A stretch of DNA of 9,028 bases, taken from the NCBI GenBank assembly GCA_938004115.1, contig CALKWS010000222.1:1-9028 (forward strand), written 5' to 3'. Every line of letters starts with the position of its first letter. The first letter of the stretch is position 1. The position numbers were made by a program, and so were the translations under genes. Of this stretch, positions 1 through 6,517 are shown piece by piece. The stretch is from an uncultured Ruaniaceae bacterium. GTDB lineage: Bacteria; Actinomycetota; Actinomycetes; Actinomycetales; Beutenbergiaceae. The notes under the pieces were generated by a model that saw nothing but the letters and a program-made list of their open reading frames with translations, was not told the DNA's origin and did not search any database.

Positions 1-576
1 CTGCGGCGAGGGCCGCGGACCGCCGCCACGGGTCTCCGCACCGGCGCCGCCGGAACGCTGCCCACCGCCGGGCCGGGGTCCGGGGCGCGGACCGCCGGTG
101 CCACCGGGACGGGGCATGCCCTGGGAGGGCGCGAACGGGTTGTTCCCCGGCCGTGCACCCGGCTTGGGGCCGGGGCGCGGCGGGGCGGGCTTCTTGGCGG
201 CCGGGGCCTGCGGCTTGGGCGCCTGGTCCTCCGACTCGGCCGGCTGCGAGTCCGCCGGTCGCGGCTCTGCCGCAGCAGGCTCGGCCGGTTCCGGGGCCGC
301 CTCGGCCGCAGGTTCGGCCGGCGCCTCGGCGACGGGCTCCGGCTTCGGGGCAGCCTTGGGTTTCGGCGTCTTCTTCGCCGCTGGCTTCTTCGGCGCCTCC
401 TCCTTGGCCTCCGGTGGAGGCGGGGGGAAGGCTTCGCGCAGTCGTCGCTGCACGGGGGGTTCGATCGTGGACGATGCCGACTTGACGAATTCACCGAGTT
501 CACTCAGTTTCGCCATGACGGACTTACTGTCGACGCCGAGCTCTTTCGCGAGCTCGTGGACGCGGACCTTGGCCAC
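1..576 (-). CDS. infB: Translation initiation factor IF-2, N-terminal part (cut by window edge)
   Basis: IF-2 is the GTPase that brings fMet-tRNA to the 30S subunit and promotes 50S joining. Only the first 192 codons are here; the G-domain and C-terminal domains lie beyond the left edge. Residues 1-50 form the IF2_N helical domain (start VAKVRVHELAKELG, then a SKSVMAKLSELGEFVKSA-like stretch). Residues 51-130 are a Pro/Ala/Lys/Glu-rich linker, and 131-192 a Gly/Pro/Arg-rich linker containing NNPFAPSQGMPRPG, which I recall as typical of actinobacterial IF-2. The GTG start at 574-576 is chosen because the IF2_N domain begins there and AGGAG lies four bases upstream. It is the last gene of the rimP-nusA-ylxR-infB run, 116 bases after ylxR. 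The low-complexity linker generates long spurious open frames on the other strand. Identity is secure; the protein is incomplete. Confidence 0.95.
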   Translation of the reverse strand, partial: MAKVRVHELAKELGVDSKSVMAKLSELGEFVKSASSTIEPPVQRRLREAFPPPPPEAKEEAPKKPAAKKTPKPKAAPKPEPVAEAPAEPAAEAAPEPAEPAAAEPRPADSQPAESEDQAPKPQAPAAKKPAPPRPGPKPGARPGNNPFAPSQGMPRPGGTGGPRPGPRPGGGQRSGGAGAETRGGGPRPSPQ

Positions 577-578
577 TT

Positions 579-609
579 CTCTCCTGTCCTCGGCCCGCCC
601 CAGGACAGG
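579..609 (-). promoter_or_regulatory. Hairpin overlapping the infB ribosome binding site
   Basis: On the minus strand CCTGTCCT (609-602) and AGGACAGG (590-583) form a perfect 8-bp inverted repeat around an 11-base GC-rich loop (601-591). The 3' arm includes the first three bases of the AGGAG Shine-Dalgarno (585-581) that serves the GTG at 576. Folding would therefore hide part of the ribosome binding site. No T-run follows, so it does not look like an intrinsic terminator. The repeat is directly visible; a role in controlling infB translation is inference. Confidence 0.5.
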
Positions 610-632
610 GTGGACCGCTGTTAGTGGTTCGT

Positions 633-654
633 ACTCATCGCTGGGGACTCATCG
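633..654 (-). repeat. Pair of 8-bp direct repeats in the infB leader
   Basis: CGATGAGT (minus strand) occurs twice, at 654-647 and 640-633, with a 6-base spacer (CCCCAG), giving a 14-base period. It lies in the 116-base ylxR-infB gap, downstream of an A/T-rich stretch in this GC-rich gap (CATTAT on the minus strand at 667-662) that could be a weak -10. It may be an RNA or protein binding site, or chance. Confidence 0.35.
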
Positions 655-692
655 GGTTCCCATAATGTGTCGACCCGCTCTCTGTTCGGTGA

Positions 693-959
693 TCAACGGT
701 TTCCATGTGCGGCGAACCATTCCGTGACGGCCTCCAGGTGCACTGGTTCGGGTAGTCGCAGTGCCCGGGAGATCGCTCGCCGTTGCATGGCTCGGTCCAG
801 GCAACCAGAACGCGCATGCATCCAGCAACCTCGACCCGGGGCACGTGCTGCTGGATCGACGACGACGGTGGGAGCCGCAGCCGTACGATCCTGCACCAGG
901 CGCACCAGGTCAGACCGCGGGGCCCGCTTCCGGCAACCCACGCAGGTGCGTACCGGCAC
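693..959 (-). CDS. ylxR: YlxR family (DUF448) RNA-binding protein
   Basis: Small protein of 88 residues matching the YlxR/DUF448 family, nearly always encoded between nusA and infB. It has the N-terminal PVRTCVGCRKRAPR signature (C6, C9) and the GRGxWxH motif (G42-R43-G44-C45-W46-M47-H48), followed by a helical C-terminus. Family members bind RNA; in Firmicutes the homologue (RnpM) has been linked to RNase P, and in Bacillus YlxR affects transcription. The frame stays open upstream into nusA, so the start needs choosing. GTG at 957-959 gives the usual N-terminus, 20 bases after the nusA stop. A TTG at 972-974 would add five residues (LSTGF). Neither has a strong Shine-Dalgarno, so translation is probably coupled to nusA. 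Cys45 sits where I recall Ala in many homologues. Confidence 0.88.
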   Translation of the reverse strand: MPVRTCVGCRKRAPRSDLVRLVQDRTAAAPTVVVDPAARAPGRGCWMHARSGCLDRAMQRRAISRALRLPEPVHLEAVTEWFAAHGNR

Positions 960-979
960 GAAGCCCGTGGACAAGTGTA

Positions 980-1993
980 CTACCCTACTTCGTCCGGTCG
1001 GATATCGATCTTCCAGCCGGTGAGCCGGGCGGCCAGACGGGCGTTCTGCCCTTCCTTGCCGATCGCCAGCGACAACTGGTAGTCCGGCACCACCACCCGG
1101 GCCGAGCGCGCCTCGGCGTCGACCACCTCCACGCTGGAGACCCGCGCCGGCGACAACGCGTTGGCGACGAACGCGGCGGGGTCCTCGGAGTAGTCGACGA
1201 TGTCGATCTTCTCCCCCTGCAGTTCGGCCATCACCGCCCGCACCCTCGATCCCATCGGGCCGATGCACGCCCCCTTGGCCCCCAGCCCCTGCACGTGGGA
1301 CCGCACCGCCATCTTCGTGCGGTGCCCCGCCTCCCGGGCCAGCGCGGCGATCTCTACCTGCCCGGCGGCGATCTCGGGCACCTCCAGCTCGAAGAGTTTG
1401 CGGACCAGGTTCGGGTGGGTGCGGGACACGGTGATCGAGGGCCCCTTGGCGCCGCGGGCCACCTCCAGCACGTACGCGCGGATCCGGGTGCCGTGGGCGT
1501 AGTCCTCGCCGGGGACCTGTTCGTGCGGCGGCAGCACCGCCTCCACCCCGCCCACGTCGATGAACACCAGCCGGGGGTCGCTGCCCTGTTGGATCACCCC
1601 GGCGATCACGTCGTCCTGCTTGTCCCGGAAGGTGCCCAGTACCTGGTCGTCCTCGGCGTCGCGCAGCCGTTGCATGATCACCTGCCGGGCGGTGGAGGTG
1701 GCGATCCGGCCGAAGTTGTCCGGCGTGTCGTCGAATTCCGGGCCCAGGTCGTAACCGGGGCCGGCGATCTCATCGGGGTCGACGTCGTCGGGAGCCTCCC
1801 GCGGGATGCGCTCGCGGGCGTAGACGGTCACCCGGCCGGTGCGCCGGTCCAGTTCCACCCGTGCATTCGGGTAGGCACCCGGGGTGCGCTGGTACGCGGA
1901 CTCCAACGCCTGCTCGATGGCGGTGACGAGCACGTCCAGGCTGATCTCCCGTTCGTGCTCGATCATGCGCAGGACACTCATGTCCACGTCCAT
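980..1993 (-). CDS. nusA: Transcription termination/antitermination factor NusA
   Basis: NusA binds RNA polymerase and nascent RNA, controlling pausing, termination and rRNA antitermination. The protein is 337 residues, normal for Actinobacteria, with no C-terminal acidic repeats. The N-terminal polymerase-binding domain is about 1-125 (MDVDMSVLRMIEHEREIS start). The S1 domain is about 128-192. KH1 is about 195-272, with GACIGPMG at 241-248. KH2 is about 275-335, with AIGKEGQN at 310-317 and a conserved LTGWKIDI end. The ATG at 1991-1993 is chosen because AAGGAAG lies seven bases upstream and MDxDMS matches the actinobacterial N-terminus; an in-frame ATG four codons later is less likely. The frame stays open upstream through overlap with rimP in another frame, but that extension has no family similarity. 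It lies 40 bases after rimP and 20 before ylxR. Confidence 0.96.
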   Translation of the reverse strand: MDVDMSVLRMIEHEREISLDVLVTAIEQALESAYQRTPGAYPNARVELDRRTGRVTVYARERIPREAPDDVDPDEIAGPGYDLGPEFDDTPDNFGRIATSTARQVIMQRLRDAEDDQVLGTFRDKQDDVIAGVIQQGSDPRLVFIDVGGVEAVLPPHEQVPGEDYAHGTRIRAYVLEVARGAKGPSITVSRTHPNLVRKLFELEVPEIAAGQVEIAALAREAGHRTKMAVRSHVQGLGAKGACIGPMGSRVRAVMAELQGEKIDIVDYSEDPAAFVANALSPARVSSVEVVDAEARSARVVVPDYQLSLAIGKEGQNARLAARLTGWKIDIRPDEVG

Positions 1994-2033
1994 GTCACCA
2001 CTTCCTTCCCTCGCCCGGCTGCGCCGCGCGACC

Positions 2034-2552
2034 TCAGCCGGCCCGACCGGCCTGTGTGAACTCCACCTGGATCTGCCCGCGTCGCACGCGTTCCCAGGGC
2101 AGCAGGACCGGCTCGGGCTGCCGGCCGCGCTTCTGCCCGGGCTTGCCCCGCTCGGGTTCGGGTTGCACCAGCAAGCCCTCGTCGTCCGCCGCGGTGATCC
2201 GGCCCCGCACGCTACCGTCGTCGGTCTGTACGGTGACCAGCCGGCCCTGGGCGCGGCGGAAGTGCCGCCGTTCGGTGAGCGGGCGGGACACACCGGGGGT
2301 GGTGACCTCCAGCTCGTAGGCGCCCGGGAGCACGTCGTCGACCTCATCCATCCGGGCCGACACCGCCCGGGACACCTCGGTCAGCGCCTCGGAGTCCACC
2401 CCGCCGGGCCCGTCGGGTAGGTCGACCACCACGGTGACGACCCGCTTGCGCTGGTGTCCGCCCAGCCGCACCTGCTCCAGGTACAGCCCCTCGGCGGCCA
2501 CCACGGGCGAGAGTGCCTGCTGCAAGGCAGCCTGGATGTCTGACGGGCTCAT
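2034..2552 (-). CDS. rimP: Ribosome maturation factor RimP
   Basis: RimP helps assemble the 30S subunit. The protein has 172 residues. The N-terminal alpha/beta domain is about 1-90, with LEVTTPGVSRPL at 81-92 as the family signature, followed by ERRHFRR. The C-terminal SH3-like domain is about 95-168 (GRLVTVQTDDGSVRGRI, then VLLPWERVRRGQIQVEF). A Lys/Arg/Pro/Glu-rich loop at 131-148 interrupts the C-terminal domain. Two adjacent ATGs (2555-2553 and 2552-2550) are possible; the second is chosen because GAGG then has a seven-base spacer rather than four. The frame is open 14 codons further upstream (to 2597), but that would run into the promoter at 2598-2603. It is the first gene of the rimP-nusA-ylxR-infB operon. 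Confidence 0.94.
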   Translation of the reverse strand: MSPSDIQAALQQALSPVVAAEGLYLEQVRLGGHQRKRVVTVVVDLPDGPGGVDSEALTEVSRAVSARMDEVDDVLPGAYELEVTTPGVSRPLTERRHFRRAQGRLVTVQTDDGSVRGRITAADDEGLLVQPEPERGKPGQKRGRQPEPVLLPWERVRRGQIQVEFTQAGRAG

Positions 2553-2597
2553 CATCTCACCTCGTGTGAAGTTGTCTGCCGGGGGCGCTGATGCCAC

Positions 2598-2626
2598 AGC
2601 CTAGAGCCGGAACGTGGCACGATCAA
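2598..2626 (-). promoter_or_regulatory. Predicted promoter of the rimP-nusA-ylxR-infB operon
   Basis: Minus strand TTGATC (2626-2621) as -35, a 17-base spacer and TAGGCT (2603-2598) as -10 fit a housekeeping sigma factor. The start point would be near 2591, leaving about a 40-base leader with GAGGTGAG before the rimP ATG. The same DNA carries the upstream part of the divergent lipoprotein gene, so expression of the two may interfere. Read by eye. Confidence 0.55.
2618..2623 (+). promoter_or_regulatory. Possible -10 element of a leaderless lipoprotein transcript
   Basis: CACGAT ends six bases before the GTG at 2630, the geometry of actinobacterial leaderless genes. No Shine-Dalgarno precedes that GTG, and I find no convincing -35. 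It partly overlaps the -35 of the divergent rimP promoter. Confidence 0.25.
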
Positions 2627-2629
2627 CGC

Positions 2630-3676
2630 GTGCCCTCTCCCGCCCGCCGCCCTGCCATCGCCGCAGCCGCCTCCGCCCGTGCCCCGCGGGGACGGATCCG
2701 GTGGGCGGCCTTGCTGGCCGTGCTGCTGGTGGGGTTGATCACGGCGTGCGGGGTCCGGTTGGACCTGCCGCCCAGCCCGCCCCCGGTGCCGGAAGGTCAG
2801 GACGCGGTGCGCCAGGAGGCCGCCATCGCGGTGGAGTCACTCGCCCGGTACGCCCGGTCCGCCGCGGAGCAGGCCGCCGGGGAGACCGCCGAGTCGCTCG
2901 ATGCGGTCGCCCGGGATGCCGAGGCGCACCTGACCTCCCTGGGCGGGGTATGGCAGCCGCCGCCGCGGCCGGAGGCCGGCGAGACCGGGACGGGCGCCGG
3001 TGACCAAGCCGACCGGGACGGCGACCATGCCGAGGGTGAGGATGCCCACACCGCCGCCCCCGCAGAGGTGGTGGAGCACCTCGAGGACACCGCGGCGGCG
3101 CTCTTGTCGCACATCGACGAGGTGGACGGGCAGATGGCCACGCTGTTGACGTCGGTCGCGGTCAACCAGGTGCTGCACGCCCGGCAGGTGCGCGCGGCCC
3201 TGGATCTGGACCCACCGGAGCCCCCGGCCCTGCCCGAGGACCCGTTCCCGGCCGAGTTCGGTCCGGAGGCCGCCGGGCTCAGCAGGTTGCTGGACGCCTC
3301 GGGGTACGTCGCCGAGGTGCGCGCGGCTCGGGCCGGCGGTGAGGAGCGCAGCCGGTTGAGCGATCATGCCGCACGGATGCGGGCCCAGGGAGCGGAGGTG
3401 GCCGTCCGCGCCGGGCTGGCCGCCACCGAGGACGATCCCCGTGAACCGGCCTACGAGTTGGACCTGGATGACCTGCACGGCCAGGCGGTGCGGTTGGCCC
3501 ATGCCCGGGTCCCGGCCTGGCTGCACCTGGTGGAGCCGGCCGCGCCGGAGGACCGTGACCTGATCGCCGCCCAGGTGCTGGCCACCGCGATGTCGGTCTA
3601 CGACGTGGCCGACCCGGTGCCCGTGCTGCCCGGGTTGGACGCCTCCGGCGGGACGGAGCCGGAGCCGGCCGGCTGA
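2630..3676 (+). CDS. Ala-rich predicted lipoprotein, conserved position next to rimP
   Basis: Predicted lipoprotein of 348 residues with unknown function. The N-terminus has a basic n-region (several Arg), a hydrophobic stretch (about 25-37) and a lipobox L36-I-T-A-C40, so Cys40 should be lipidated and the rest lie outside the membrane. A Pro-rich segment follows (47-54). Residues 58-105 look helical and Ala/Glu-rich; 111-146 is a Gly/Asp/Glu-rich low-complexity linker; 147-192 is a second helical block (EHLEDTAAALLSHIDEVDGQ); 218-325 a third. An Ala-rich helical protein occupies the same place between rimP and proS in other Actinobacteria (Rv2844 in M. tuberculosis; some annotated as ferritin-like DUF4439), so this is probably its counterpart, but I see no ferritin iron-ligand pattern. 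GTG 2630 is chosen over ATG 2591, which would lie within the rimP promoter region. Confidence 0.75.
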   Translation: MPSPARRPAIAAAASARAPRGRIRWAALLAVLLVGLITACGVRLDLPPSPPPVPEGQDAVRQEAAIAVESLARYARSAAEQAAGETAESLDAVARDAEAHLTSLGGVWQPPPRPEAGETGTGAGDQADRDGDHAEGEDAHTAAPAEVVEHLEDTAAALLSHIDEVDGQMATLLTSVAVNQVLHARQVRAALDLDPPEPPALPEDPFPAEFGPEAAGLSRLLDASGYVAEVRAARAGGEERSRLSDHAARMRAQGAEVAVRAGLAATEDDPREPAYELDLDDLHGQAVRLAHARVPAWLHLVEPAAPEDRDLIAAQVLATAMSVYDVADPVPVLPGLDASGGTEPEPAG

Positions 3677-3688
3677 CCCGTTCGCTTC

Positions 3689-3714
3689 CCGCGGCGGCCC
3701 GCGGGTCGCCGCGG
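3689..3714. terminator. Probable bidirectional terminator between convergent genes
   Basis: CCGCGGCG (3689-3696) and CGCCGCGG (3707-3714) form a perfect 8-bp GC stem around a 10-base loop that itself holds the palindrome CCCGCGGG (3699-3704 within 3698-3705). It fills most of the 41-base gap between the lipoprotein and proS stop codons. There is no T-run on either side, as is common for actinobacterial hairpin terminators. Confidence 0.55.
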
Positions 3715-3717
3715 CTC

Positions 3718-5508
3718 CTAGATGCCCGCGTCGGCCAGCAGCTGGCGGACCTCGGTCGCCGCCAGCCCCGCTGGGATGTCCCGGCGTGCACCGGTAGCCC
3801 GGTCGCGGAACTCCACCACCCCGTCGGCCAATCCCCTGCCGATCACCAGCAGGTAGGGCACGCCGAGCAGTTCGGCATCGGCGAACTTCACCCCGGCGGA
3901 CACCTTGGGCCGGTCGTCGAACAGCACCTCCACGCCCTCGCCGTCCAGGTCCGCGACGATCTGTTCGGCGGTGGCCAGCACCTGGGGGTCCTTCCCGGTC
4001 GCGACTACGTGGACGTGCGCGGGGGCCACCTGCAGCGGCCAGGTGAGTCCGGCGTCGTCGTGGTACTTCTCCGCGATCGCCGCCATCGCACGGGAGACGC
4101 CGATGCCGTAGGAGCCCATGGTGACGGTGACGGCCTTGCCGTTCTCGTCCAGGACCTTCAGATCCAGGGCCTCGGCGTACTTGCGGCCGAGGGCGAACAC
4201 GTGCCCGATCTCGATCCCCCGGGCCAGTTCCAGCGGCCCGGAACCATCGGGGGCCGGGTCGCCGGGGCGCACCTCGGCGGCCTCGATGGTGCCGTCGGCG
4301 GTGAAGTCCCGGCCGGCCACCAGGTTGAACACGTGCTTGCCCTCGGCGTCGGCTCCGGTGATCCAGCTCGTGCCGGGAACCACCCGGGGGTCCAGCAGGT
4401 ACCGCAGCGCGGTGCGCTCGGGTCCGTCCCCGGCCGGGGTGTTCGGGCCCACCACCCCCGGGCCGATGTACCCGCGCACCAGTTCCGGCCGGGTCGCGAC
4501 CTGCTCGTCGGTGGCGGCGGCCACCTGGACCGGTTCCAGGGCGCCCTCCAACCGGTTCAGGTCCACCTCCCGGTCCCCGGGCAGGCCGACCACGATGAGT
4601 TCCTCGGTGCCGTCGGGGTGGGTCAGGGCAAGCACCACGTTCTTCAGCGTGTCCGCCGCCGTCCAGGGCCGATCGGGACGGGGGTGGAGTTCATTCGCCC
4701 GCTGCACCAGCGTCTCGATCGTGGTGGAGTCCGGGGTGTCGAGGACCTCCGCGGCCGGCAATCCGGCCGGGTCCACCGCTTCGGGTACCGCGGCCCGGGC
4801 CGCCTCGATGTTCGCGGCGTACCCGCCCGGGGAGCGGACGAACGTGTCCTCCCCCGCCGGGGTGGGGAAGAGGAACTCCTCCGAGCGCGAGCCGCCCATC
4901 GCACCGCTGGTGGCGGCGACCACGACGTACTCCAGCCCCAGCCGGGTGAAGATCCGCTCGTAGGCGTCCCGCTGGTTCTGATAGGAGCGCTCCAGCCCGG
5001 CGTCGTCGACGTCGAAGGAGTAGGCGTCCTTCATGATGAACTCGCGTCCGCGCAGCAGCCCGGCCCGCGGGCGCGCCTCGTCACGGTACTTGGTCTGGAT
5101 CTGGAACAGCGTGAGCGGCAGGTCCTTGTAGGAGGAGTACAGGTCCTTGACCAGCAGCGTGAACATCTCTTCGTGGGTCGGGGCCAGCAGGTAGTCGTTG
5201 TCCCGCCGGTCCTGCAACCGGAACAGGTTCGGGCCGTAGTCGGTCCACCTGCCGGTGGCTTCGTAGGGTTCCCGGGGTAGCAGCGCCGGGAAGTGCACTT
5301 CCTGGGCGCCGGCGGCGACCATCTCCTCCCGCACGATCGCCTCGACCTTGCCCAGCACGCGTAGCCCGAGCGGCAGCCAGGTGTAGATCCCGGGGGCGGC
5401 GCGGCGGATGTACCCGGCGCGGACGAGCAACCTGTGGCTCGCCAGCTCCGCATCGACCGGGTCCTCCCGGAGGGTCCGCAGGAACAGGCTCGACATTCGC
5501 AGTATCAC
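3718..5508 (-). CDS. proS: Prolyl-tRNA synthetase (bacterial type, with editing domain)
   Basis: Class II aminoacyl-tRNA synthetase charging tRNA-Pro. The 596-residue length and domain order fit the bacterial form. The catalytic core has APTHEE (109-114), motif 2 KYRDEARPR (140-148) with GREFIMKDAYSF (154-165), and motif 3 MGSYGIGVSR (464-473). Between motifs 2 and 3 lies the insertion (about 215-400) that hydrolyses Ala-tRNA-Pro, with LKNVVLAL (288-295), ELIVVGLPGDREV (303-315) and WITGADAEGKHVFNLVAGRDFT (382-403, interrupted here by the His of GKH). The anticodon-binding domain is about 495-596. GTG 5506-5508 is chosen because the N-terminus VILRMSSLFLRTLREDP resembles other actinobacterial ProRS and a TAGACT -10 ends seven bases upstream; ATG 5496-5494, four codons in, is the alternative. 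The gene is monocistronic here and converges on the lipoprotein gene. Confidence 0.96.
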   Translation of the reverse strand: MILRMSSLFLRTLREDPVDAELASHRLLVRAGYIRRAAPGIYTWLPLGLRVLGKVEAIVREEMVAAGAQEVHFPALLPREPYEATGRWTDYGPNLFRLQDRRDNDYLLAPTHEEMFTLLVKDLYSSYKDLPLTLFQIQTKYRDEARPRAGLLRGREFIMKDAYSFDVDDAGLERSYQNQRDAYERIFTRLGLEYVVVAATSGAMGGSRSEEFLFPTPAGEDTFVRSPGGYAANIEAARAAVPEAVDPAGLPAAEVLDTPDSTTIETLVQRANELHPRPDRPWTAADTLKNVVLALTHPDGTEELIVVGLPGDREVDLNRLEGALEPVQVAAATDEQVATRPELVRGYIGPGVVGPNTPAGDGPERTALRYLLDPRVVPGTSWITGADAEGKHVFNLVAGRDFTADGTIEAAEVRPGDPAPDGSGPLELARGIEIGHVFALGRKYAEALDLKVLDENGKAVTVTMGSYGIGVSRAMAAIAEKYHDDAGLTWPLQVAPAHVHVVATGKDPQVLATAEQIVADLDGEGVEVLFDDRPKVSAGVKFADAELLGVPYLLVIGRGLADGVVEFRDRATGARRDIPAGLAATEVRQLLADAGI

Positions 5509-5515
5509 GCCGGTG

Positions 5516-5542
5516 AGTCTATCTGGGTGGGGCACACGCCAA
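5516..5542 (-). promoter_or_regulatory. Predicted leaderless proS promoter
   Basis: Minus strand TAGACT (5521-5516) ends seven bases before the GTG at 5508, placing the expected transcription start at or next to the start codon. TTGGCG (5542-5537) with a 15-base spacer is the best -35; the spacing is short. No Shine-Dalgarno precedes either candidate start codon, which supports a leaderless transcript. Confidence 0.5.
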
Positions 5543-5692
5543 GGTCCGCCGACCGACGGATGCGATCAGTCTTCTTCGGGGTTCGCCTGCCACATCCGGG
5601 CGTCGGCTGACAGCACCGTCCGGGCGCTCAGCCCCCAGGCCGCCATCCACGATCGATGACAACTGGCACCCCTACCCGCTCCGGCGCGCCGC

Positions 5693-5726
5693 TAGCGTGG
5701 CACCGGCACGCGACGGGCAACGGAGG
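5693..5726 (+). promoter_or_regulatory. -10 element and ribosome binding site of the CPBP gene
   Basis: TAGCGT (5693-5698) is a good actinobacterial -10; no clear -35 is seen at the expected distance. It would start a leader of about 30 bases containing GGAGG (5722-5726), eight bases before the ATG at 5735, which fixes the start codon. Confidence 0.45.
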
Positions 5727-5734
5727 GAAGCAAG

Positions 5735-6517
5735 ATGGCGGACCTGGCGTGGGCCGGGCTCACCGCGCTGGTGCACCTGGCCGTGACGGCGCTGGTCCTC
5801 GGGCCCGTCCTCTGGTGGCGGGCGCGCCGCGCCGGGCGGCCGGTGCTGGCTCCAGGGGGTGGACGGCGGCTGGCACTGATCGGGTTGACCTACCTGGGCG
5901 CCACGCTGGTGCTGCACCTGCCCCGGATCGGTGCGCTCGGTGAGTTGGCGTGGAACTGGCAGAACAAGATCCTGCTGCTGGGGCTGTTGCTGGTGCTGAT
6001 CCGGGCCCTGCCGGGGCTGTCGTGGCGGGCGGTGGGCGTGGTCCGGCCCCGGCCCGGTTGGCTGGTACCGGTGGTGGCCGTCGCGGTCGGTACGGCCGCG
6101 GTGTTGGTGGTCACCGGCCGGCTCTCCGGGAGCCCGGGCGAGCCGGCGCCGGGGTTGGAGACGGTGCTGTACCAGGCGATCGTGCCGGGGCTGGACGAGG
6201 AGTTGCTGTTCCGCGGGGTGCTGCTGGCGCTGGCCGCCGAAGCACTGCCGGGCCGCGTGATATCGGCTCGCGGCGCGATGCGGGGCACCGCGGTGGGATG
6301 GGAGGTCCCGCTGACGTGTTTGTTGTTCGGCCTGGCGCACGGCGTGGTCATCGGGACCGGATGGGAACTGCAGGTGGAGGCCGGTGCGATCCTCACCACC
6401 GGCCTGATCGGAGGCCTGCTGGCCTGGTTCCGGATGCGGTGGGCGAGCCTGCTGCCGGCGGTGCTGACCCACAACGGGATCAACTCCGCCGCGGTCCTGG
6501 CCGCGTACCTGACGTGA
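5735..6517 (+). CDS. CPBP family intramembrane metalloprotease (Abi/CAAX-like)
   Basis: Integral membrane protein of 260 residues of the CPBP (PF02517) superfamily, relatives of Rce1 CAAX prenyl proteases. The three family motifs are present: EExxxR as E155-E156-L-L-F-R160, FxxxH as F198-G-L-A-H202, and HxxxN as H246-N-G-I-N250, so it looks catalytically competent. Hydrophobic segments lie about 4-26, 46-65, 75-95, 106-126, 192-210, 220-236 and 240-258. Bacterial members include bacteriocin-immunity and sigma/anti-sigma-related proteases, but most have no known substrate and none can be inferred here. The start has a strong Shine-Dalgarno (GGAGG, eight bases upstream). It is followed by the DNA glycosylase gene 72 bases later on the same strand. 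Its stop codon lies in the first copy of a 23-bp tandem duplication. The family call is firm; the role is unknown. Confidence 0.88.
   Translation: MADLAWAGLTALVHLAVTALVLGPVLWWRARRAGRPVLAPGGGRRLALIGLTYLGATLVLHLPRIGALGELAWNWQNKILLLGLLLVLIRALPGLSWRAVGVVRPRPGWLVPVVAVAVGTAAVLVVTGRLSGSPGEPAPGLETVLYQAIVPGLDEELLFRGVLLALAAEALPGRVISARGAMRGTAVGWEVPLTCLLFGLAHGVVIGTGWELQVEAGAILTTGLIGGLLAWFRMRWASLLPAVLTHNGINSAAVLAAYLT

Noticed and set aside
633..660. GATGAGT...CGAA strings on the minus strand resembling a hammerhead ribozyme core
   Set aside because: The required CUGANGA core is not present (the U is missing in both copies) and no flanking stems I/III with a cleavage site can be drawn.
98..727. Long plus-strand open frame (about 209 residues) opposite infB
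   Set aside because: It is the antisense shadow of the Pro/Ala/Gly-rich IF-2 linker; its composition is a mirror of that low complexity, and it overlaps the ylxR end.
761..2059. 432-residue plus-strand open frame opposite ylxR and nusA
   Set aside because: Stops are rare in GC-rich antisense frames; the minus strand here encodes clear YlxR and NusA domains, while this frame has only His/Pro/Arg-rich, motif-free sequence.
4009..5280. 423-residue plus-strand frame opposite proS
   Set aside because: Antisense shadow of ProRS; no start signal and no recognisable domain.
5605..5633. GGCTGA / TCAGCC inverted repeat between proS and the CPBP gene
   Set aside because: Only six base pairs with a 17-base loop; expected by chance in DNA of this composition.
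5519..5650. 43-codon minus-strand frame (GTG 5650 to TAG 5521) upstream of proS
   Set aside because: It has no ribosome binding site, is Arg-rich without any motif, and its stop is part of the proposed proS -10 element; a leader peptide cannot be excluded but is not supported.
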